Below, in pieces: positions 41,401-46,116 of a DNA stretch of 46,116 nucleotides. The notes beneath the pieces were generated by a model. The model was given only the letters and a program-made list of their open reading frames with translations, was not told the origin of the DNA and ran no database searches. The stretch's first letter is position 1; the number at the start of each line of letters is the position of its first letter. Position numbers and translations under genes: made by a program. The stretch is from Acidobacteriota bacterium (GTDB lineage Bacteria > Acidobacteriota > Terriglobia > Acidiferrales > UBA7541): contig JABCZR010000005.1 in assembly GCA_013289585.1 (NCBI GenBank), positions 1 to 46,116 on the forward strand. The letters are read 5' to 3'.

Positions 41401-44041
41401 CCAGAAAGCATGGCTTCCGCAGCTCCTAGTCTGGTTCGCGGAGCCCGTTCCGGGAGATCAGTATCGGTTGAAGGGAAGCGAACTATCATTGCTCATCAGC
41501 ACTGAATGGTCTTACTGCAAGGTATGCCGAACCCCACAACGTCCCATCCCCGGATTATCGGTGTGCGTAAATTGTGGAAAGGGCAAGGCAGAACCAATTG
41601 ATCCCGACACGGACCCCGTGTTCGCAGCTCGAAAAGGCTACTATCGTGCGAGTTCGGTCGACGCCTTGCGAACTCCCCCTACGTCTCCAATGTCTCTCAT
41701 CGCCGCCGAACACACAGCGCAGCTAAACACAGCACAGGCGGCTGAGGTTTTTTCCAAGGCTGAAGAACATGAACTGCTCTTTCAAGATGTCGATCTCGGT
41801 CCCGATGAGTCGCGAAGGGAACGGCCGGCAATCGACGTCTTGTCGTGCACGACAACCATGGAGGTCGGAATCGACATTGGAACGTTGTCTGGCGTGTCTC
41901 TCCGAAACATGCCCCCTGCTAGGGCCAACTATCAGCAGCGTGCCGGTCGAGCAGGTCGTCGCGGCAGTGCCGTAGCGACGGTCACGGCATTCGGCAGCGC
42001 GGACAGTCACGACGAGCATTACTTTACACATCCAGACCAGATGATTCGCGGCCTCGTGGACGATCCAAAACTGACGCTCGACAACTACGAAATTGCTAGG
42101 CGACATGTAACTGCCTACCTTCTGCAGCAGTACCATTCCGATCGCTTACCTGACATCGATCCACAGGATCAGCCACACCTCTTTGCTGTCCTGGGCACCG
42201 TCGCGGGTTTCAAGAACCCAACCTCAATACTTAACCGCAGCGATTTTGTGCAATGGCTCACTCACAATCAGGACAAACTTAGCACGGATGTTGCAGACTG
42301 GTTGCCCTCTGAATTGTCACCGGATGATCGCAAACGCCTTCTCGCTTCTCTCATTGTAGAAACCATCACTCCGATTGACGCAGCTATTGAATTCGACGCA
42401 AGCCAAGTCAATCCTATCCCCTCAACGGACACACAACCTCAACTTTCCCCAGAAGTAGATGACGCCGACATTGAAGTTCAACCAGAGGAAGGCCAAGAAC
42501 TACCAGGTGGCGATCCGTCCGCAGAAAACCTGTTGGACCGATTGCTATACCAAGGTGTATTGCCTCGGTACGCATTTCCTACCGATGTCGCGACTTTTTA
42601 CGTTTTCGACGTTGACCGATCCACGCGCTACCGGCCAGCGTTTCACTTCACTCCCTCTCAGGGTCTCTCGGTTGCACTGAGCCAATATGCTCCAGGTAAG
42701 GAAGTGTGGATCGGCGGGAAACGTTACACCTCTGGGGCGATTTACTCCCCCATTGGTCAAGAACGGTTTCGAGCATGGCAGAACAAGCGCTTATACTACG
42801 AATGCAATATTTGTCACTACGCTTGCACTGTTCCTCTTGAGCAAGGCGTCCGAGGCGAGTTCCGAGATTGTCGCGCATGCGGCGGAGTAGGTACATTCGG
42901 CGCAGCAAGATACTGGCTGCGTCCTCCCGGATTTGCGCATCCGGTCGATGTCGATGAGCAAACCTCTCTAGACGATCTGCCGCCCAAGAGTCATGCCACC
43001 CGTGCCAAGCTTGTTGCACCTAGTCCCGCTGCCGAGGAACGATGGACTCGCGTTAACGAGCGACTCCGATTGGCCCATCTTAAGGACCGCCTGCTCGTAA
43101 CGAATCGCGGTCCCCGACAAGAGGGCTATAGCTACTGCACGAAATGCGGTCGTGTTGAACCGACGATATCCGCTATCAGCACCGTCTTTGCTGCCCACCG
43201 TAAACCGTTCCCGGGTGAGCGGGAGGCGCATTGTCCAGGTGGCGGCGCCGCGCGCAACCTCGTCCTCGGTACTGATTTCATCACAGACGTTCTCCTAATT
43301 CTGGTGACCGTTGAACGGCCATTGACGCTGAAACCAGGCCTACTGGCTACCGACGTGGTCCTACGAACTCTGAGCGAGGCATTAGCTAAGGCTGCATGCT
43401 CGTCATTGGAACTCAAGCCCAGCGAAGTCCAGGCAGAATACAGGCCTGCCCTAACTGAATTTGGTCAGACCGGCACGCAATCTGAAATCTACCTGTACGA
43501 TACTCTTCCCGGCGGAGCTGGATTTGTTGCGCAGGCTGGGCGCCTCGGCCTGCCCCTTTTCGAGCAAGCACTCAAGCTTCTCGAAGATTGTGACTGCGAT
43601 CGTTCCTGTTATCGCTGTCTCCGCAGTTACAAGAACAAGTTTGAGCACGACCTGCTCGATCGTGGTCTCGGTTCGAGCCTCTTGCGTCATCTTCTGACCG
43701 GTGCTCCCGCTGTTCTCGACCAGGCTAGGACCAACAAATCCACCGACCTGCTTTTTGAGGATCTCGAACGGCAACAGGTCAACTCGATTACGGTTGACCG
43801 AAACGCTTCGCTAAACGTACCCGGATTAGGCGAAATCGTGGTTCCGATTCTCGTACGGCAAGCGAGCGGCGGATTACGTGCAATAGGCATTCACGGCCCG
43901 TTAACGCCTGATGTTCCTGTCGACGGCGTACTCAACGACCTGAAGGAATATTCGGCTATTCCGGTGAAACTCGTTGATGAGATTGAAGTGCGTAGAAACT
44001 TGCCAAGAGCTACGAGCGATTTGCTACGCGAACTGGTCTAG
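38495..44041 (+). CDS. large DEAH-box helicase with DUF1998 domain, DruE-like
   Basis: An 1848-aa protein with a TTG start at 38495, four bases after the previous stop. Motifs: AHQAEAVRQAL, Walker A TTGTGSGKTESFLLP (118-124), PMNALVNDQLGRLR, DEAH in VLDEAHLYNGAAGAEV near 345, and motif VI YQQRAGRAGRRGSAV near 1147. Several Zn-ribbon-like Cys sets occur: CQCGARVLELYTCRNCGTAY, CRTPQRPIPGLSVCVNCG and ECNICHYACT with DCRACGG. The C-terminus has the DUF1998 block LYDTLPGGAGFVAQAG and CDCDRSCYRCLRSYKNKFEH near 1670-1720. DruE of Druantia has this layout and size (about 1800-2100 aa); MrfA-like repair helicases are shorter. It is probably the DNA-translocating core of the system. Confidence 0.93.
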   Translation: MAETIVQTIQQLHLSLRDYIEAAYHISNPILVAQRKSLLNQLGVIHQRPYLESTRRYQTQEKFADIHGLDPAVLEIFDTISSASNGLPLIIHDPPFAHQAEAVRQALVEHKSLMVTTGTGSGKTESFLLPILGKIAIEATKRPSVFQSFPAVRAMILYPMNALVNDQLGRLRLLFGDPRLTRKFTEWAARPARFARYTSRTLYPGVRNAKKDQERLAPLSNYYVRNLSRALDPADPQHTVAQRLVRALQDRGKWPAKPDLIKWFGQKKSRWQDSKSRAFLRCVTLPGDPELLTRHEVQEAPPDILVTNYSMLEYMLMRPLERPIFDRTKQWLESNPDETFLLVLDEAHLYNGAAGAEVALLIRRLRKRLGIDAERLQVICTSASFGNPLYASQFGAQLTGKNPRDFATIAGNLSLRTPSQAGTLPDAEALAAIDLTQFNESDAAARIVEVRTFLEYRGVQNRNDLELALYDALSSFQPMNRLVNLTMNEARPIEALGEDIFPGIEPNLGARAVTALTTLGSLARKAKNEPGLLPCRVHAFYRGLPGLWACLDSNCSQLPPPQRGGPTGKLFGQPQETCQCGARVLELYTCRNCGTAYARAYTDNLVEPNFLWSEAGSEFRSFKGEITELEPLDLLLEEPVSVDVEPADYDLVTGRLNPQKSGERIRRVFLRKERTLTPANGEDGEAARDAKAGEFRPCGVCGQTAAYGRTYVQDHQTKGDQPFQALIAKQIQVQPPSNAQATRLAPLRGRKVLIFSDSRQTAARLAPNLQKYSTLDALRPLILVGYRYLQQIQILKEALSLEDLYFAVLLSAKLLNVRLRPELRTGEHFNEESVVEQAIQSGGISDPTQLLILWGNLRSAPMPESLLAATMDAFQDRYYGLEALALASVTERASHSRNIVTLPDIPGVATTDAAKLAVVRTWFRGWQRLGFWLGKMPAGWWQLNVRAHATGNFTLLNNFLRDKASKSIFQKAWLPQLLVWFAEPVPGDQYRLKGSELSLLISTEWSYCKVCRTPQRPIPGLSVCVNCGKGKAEPIDPDTDPVFAARKGYYRASSVDALRTPPTSPMSLIAAEHTAQLNTAQAAEVFSKAEEHELLFQDVDLGPDESRRERPAIDVLSCTTTMEVGIDIGTLSGVSLRNMPPARANYQQRAGRAGRRGSAVATVTAFGSADSHDEHYFTHPDQMIRGLVDDPKLTLDNYEIARRHVTAYLLQQYHSDRLPDIDPQDQPHLFAVLGTVAGFKNPTSILNRSDFVQWLTHNQDKLSTDVADWLPSELSPDDRKRLLASLIVETITPIDAAIEFDASQVNPIPSTDTQPQLSPEVDDADIEVQPEEGQELPGGDPSAENLLDRLLYQGVLPRYAFPTDVATFYVFDVDRSTRYRPAFHFTPSQGLSVALSQYAPGKEVWIGGKRYTSGAIYSPIGQERFRAWQNKRLYYECNICHYACTVPLEQGVRGEFRDCRACGGVGTFGAARYWLRPPGFAHPVDVDEQTSLDDLPPKSHATRAKLVAPSPAAEERWTRVNERLRLAHLKDRLLVTNRGPRQEGYSYCTKCGRVEPTISAISTVFAAHRKPFPGEREAHCPGGGAARNLVLGTDFITDVLLILVTVERPLTLKPGLLATDVVLRTLSEALAKAACSSLELKPSEVQAEYRPALTEFGQTGTQSEIYLYDTLPGGAGFVAQAGRLGLPLFEQALKLLEDCDCDRSCYRCLRSYKNKFEHDLLDRGLGSSLLRHLLTGAPAVLDQARTNKSTDLLFEDLERQQVNSITVDRNASLNVPGLGEIVVPILVRQASGGLRAIGIHGPLTPDVPVDGVLNDLKEYSAIPVKLVDEIEVRRNLPRATSDLLRELV

Positions 44042-44048
44042 ATCCACC

Positions 44049-45311
44049 ATGGAAGAGCAAATCACCCCAATAGTCTGGGCAGAGGAACCAAACACTTGGC
44101 CAGCAGCGCCAGAATGGATGAGTTTCTACCGACTTCTCGAGACCGAAGCTTGCCCTAGGCGCGTTGCACTCAAGTCCGCAATGTACCCGCACCTTTGGAA
44201 TCGCCCTGGTTACCCACCCAAGCTCCGACTACCCGCACTATTTGGCCGAGTGGTGCATTTAGCTCTTCGGACACTCGGAGCAAAGTTCGCACAAGCCGGG
44301 TGCTCGTCAGCATCAGAGATTGGCGCTGTTACTTTGCTGAAAAACTTGGGCGGTCTCAGCCAGGTAGTCAATAAATGCGTAGATAGTGTATTCGCCGAAC
44401 AAGCAGAGAACCCTCGCGGCGGTGCCTCCAGAAAGGCACTCTTCGAGAATTTGAAGGCACGACTACCTCAACTCCGCGAACAGGTCCAGATCAAGTTGAG
44501 ATACCTGCAATTCGGAAAAGTCGCTCCAGTGGCGGTGAGCCACAGAAAGCAAGGAGCACCTCCATCCCAAACACTCGACGGGTCACATTCTGAGGTTGAA
44601 TTGCGCGCACCTTCGCTACGGTGGATTGGCGTCGCGGACTATGTAGCGCTATTCGGGAACTATTGTGAAATCGTAGACTTTAAGAGCGGAAATCCCGAGC
44701 AAGAACATAAGCTGCAAATCCTAATATACGCACTTCTTTGGGCTCGCGACCAGAACCTAAATCCCGACGCTCGAATCGCAAATAAGCTCACGCTTTCATA
44801 CGAGACGGGCACGATTGACGTCCCGGCCCCTTCACAAACTGAACTCCGCGAACTAGAAGAGAAGATTCAGACCCGCACAGAACTCGCTCGCAACGCACTT
44901 GGCACGCTTCTCCCTGACGCTAGACCTTCTCTAGACAATTGTCGTTTTTGCGACGTGCGTCACCTCTGCAGCGCATATTGGAAGCCGCAAACTCAACAAC
45001 AATTTGCCCAGCACGAGTTACCCTCAAGCGACTACGTCGATCTCGAAATGAGGATCGTCTCGCAGCAAGCAATGAAAAGTTGGAAAGGTATAGTAACGTC
45101 CTCTCAGATCTTACAACCTGGAACGCACATACTTCTCCGAACCTCCGTGTTCGACAACTCGCTTGATGAAGTGCTGCCCTCAGCAATGGGCCATCAAGTG
45201 CGAATCCTAGACGGACGTCTAAGTAATCCATCCGCAGACGACTTCCCAGCGATAATTACGCTTTCCGAACGGAGCGAAGGATTCCTGCTTAAGTCGAGAC
45301 GCTCGGAATGA
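44049..45311 (+). CDS. Cas4/RecB-like PD-(D/E)XK nuclease with Fe-S cysteine set
   Basis: A 420-aa protein from the ATG at 44049. Nuclease residues: His70 (FGRVVHLAL), Asp197 (GVADYV), Asp210 and Lys212 (EIVDFKSG), and Gln223...Tyr227 (KLQILIYALLW). Cysteines C35 (TEACPRRVAL) and C298, C301, C307 (NCRFCDVRHLC) match the arrangement that holds a 4Fe-4S cluster in Cas4 and AddB nucleases. The last 90 residues may be a small beta domain (GIVTSSQILQPGTHILLRTS). It follows the DruE-like helicase by 7 bp. A nuclease beside the helicase offers a direct effector for the system; this is inferred. Confidence 0.9.
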   Translation: MEEQITPIVWAEEPNTWPAAPEWMSFYRLLETEACPRRVALKSAMYPHLWNRPGYPPKLRLPALFGRVVHLALRTLGAKFAQAGCSSASEIGAVTLLKNLGGLSQVVNKCVDSVFAEQAENPRGGASRKALFENLKARLPQLREQVQIKLRYLQFGKVAPVAVSHRKQGAPPSQTLDGSHSEVELRAPSLRWIGVADYVALFGNYCEIVDFKSGNPEQEHKLQILIYALLWARDQNLNPDARIANKLTLSYETGTIDVPAPSQTELRELEEKIQTRTELARNALGTLLPDARPSLDNCRFCDVRHLCSAYWKPQTQQQFAQHELPSSDYVDLEMRIVSQQAMKSWKGIVTSSQILQPGTHILLRTSVFDNSLDEVLPSAMGHQVRILDGRLSNPSADDFPAIITLSERSEGFLLKSRRSE

Positions 45312-45662
45312 TAATCGCGATCTCGACATGCAGCGATCCAATTTGGGTTCCTGTTGGACACTTTTTAGAACCTTGGTCTCCTTGGCTTTCGACGGTGACA
45401 GTTAGGTTCGACAGACCATAGTTCCCACTGTTGGGAGGCCCTGATCACACCTCGAGGACTGCCCAGGGGAAGCACTACGATTTATTGCGCGACAGTTAAA
45501 AGGATCGACAAAAATGGGTCCATAACTGAGTCCATTGGCGGGGTCGATTCGCACAGCCTGGATTCAATTGCTCAACGACGACCCAGAAGGGAATCCAACG
45601 CCGGTTTGATTCGCCTACGCCGTTCAATCTTGTATAGCAGCCGTTGTTGCTAAACTGTCTTT
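45312..45662. other. intergenic stretch between the nuclease and the CDF gene
   Basis: No convincing gene. The first 16 bases form part of a 7-bp stem (GTCGAGA at 45293-45299 with TCTCGAC at 45321-45327) without a T-run. A weak promoter candidate (TTCGCC and TATAGC with 17-bp spacing, ending near 45639) precedes the CDF gene. No att site or terminator can be named. Confidence 0.45.
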
Positions 45663-46116
45663 ATGGCCACAATCGACACTCTGGAACGCCCAACCGCAGT
45701 ACTTCGCGGACGAAGGCTCGAGTATTTCACCGTAGTGTGGAACACGCTTGAGGGTTTGGTTGCGGTCGTGGCGGGGATTGTTGCGGGTAGCATTTCGCTG
45801 GTGGGTTTTGGAATCGATAGCTTCATCGAAGTAACGTCCGGTTCGGTCTTGATCTGGAGGATGTCCGTTGATTCGGATGTGCACCGCCGAGAGACGAATG
45901 AGAAGTTGGCGCTGCGAATCGTTGGTGCGTGTTTTCTTCTGCTCGCTGCTTACATCTCCTACGATTCGATTTCGGACTTGTGGTCGAAGCGAGCGCCGGA
46001 ACACAGCGTTGCCGGAATCATACTGGCTTGCGCTTCTCTTGTTGTCATGCCGGTTCTATCGCGTGCCAAGCGCAAGGTGGGTCGTGCTTTGGGCAGCGCC
46101 GCCATGCACGCAGATG
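45663..46116 (+). CDS. cation diffusion facilitator-family membrane protein, partial (C-terminus off right edge)
   Basis: The start of a gene at the ATG 45663. The first 151 codons give MATIDTLERPTAVLRGRRLE, then membrane helices: GLVAVVAGIVAGSISLVGFG, LRIVGACFLLLAAYISYDSI and AGIILACASLVVMPVLSRAK. The segment SLVGFGIDSFIEV carries the Asp that in CDF proteins helps bind the metal. Such proteins export divalent cations by exchange with protons. The metal is not predictable from this part. Confidence 0.85.
   Translation, partial: MATIDTLERPTAVLRGRRLEYFTVVWNTLEGLVAVVAGIVAGSISLVGFGIDSFIEVTSGSVLIWRMSVDSDVHRRETNEKLALRIVGACFLLLAAYISYDSISDLWSKRAPEHSVAGIILACASLVVMPVLSRAKRKVGRALGSAAMHAD

Noticed and set aside
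45293-45327. Stem GTCGAGA/TCTCGAC as terminator of the defence operon
   Set aside because: Only 7 bp with a 21-base loop and no T-run.

Overview
The window looks like the core of a conjugative element (plasmid or integrative) of the IncP/RP4 type from a Gram-negative bacterium, with defence and toxin cargo on both sides. The lytic transglycosylase, VirB10/VirB9-type channel proteins and lipoprotein imply two membranes. The style of the trb/tra genes and the CHAT-TPR cargo would suit an Acidobacteriota host, but that is only an impression. No replication initiator, integrase, transposase, rRNA or tRNA was seen, so plasmid versus ICE cannot be decided.

Layout. 1-340: the start of a TetR-family repressor running off the left edge, with a near-perfect operator in front of it. 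661-5865 (minus): a compact operon of a ribbon-helix-helix protein, a zeta-toxin-like P-loop kinase, a TPR-CHAT protease and an S41/PDZ peptidase. Its probable promoter lies just past the stop codon of trbI. 5965-16271 (minus): a trb mating-pore operon in the order trbB, unknown membrane gene, trbC, D, E, J, K-like, L, F, G, I. 16384-17256 (plus): a RepB-type primase. 17339-19460 (plus): two overlapping genes, one of unknown family and one PD-(D/E)XK nuclease, a candidate small defence module. 19490-21420 (minus): traK, traL, traM and a small membrane gene. 21421-21830: the probable oriT region, with a helically phased array of degenerate 10-11 bp repeats. 21831-29531 (plus): traJ, relaxase, a KfrB-domain gene, traG coupling protein, ssb, traF peptidase, traB-like gene and a lytic transglycosylase. 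29561-30576: a set of nested inverted repeats followed by ardC antirestriction.

30808-45311 (plus) is the most interesting part: one operon behind a consensus-like promoter, encoding a GHKL ATPase, a DUF4338 (DruA-like) protein, two proteins I do not recognise (965 and 361 aa), an 1848-aa DEAH helicase with a DUF1998 C-terminus (DruE-like), and a Cas4/RecB-like nuclease with an apparent Fe-S cysteine set. DruA and DruE are hallmarks of Druantia anti-phage systems. The accompanying genes do not match the published type I, II or III sets as I know them, so this is a candidate new Druantia-like type. 45663-46116 is the start of a CDF-family membrane protein that runs off the right edge.

The transfer genes work together as follows. 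TraJ, TraK and the relaxase process oriT. TraG delivers the nucleoprotein to the Trb channel. TrbB and TrbE power the channel. TraF matures the TrbC pilin. The transglycosylase opens the cell wall. ArdC and SSB probably protect incoming DNA. A 23-bp motif with a palindromic core lies ahead of traK (minus), ahead of the kfrB-traG group (plus) and, in weaker form, between trbB and the primase, which suggests shared control of the transfer operons.
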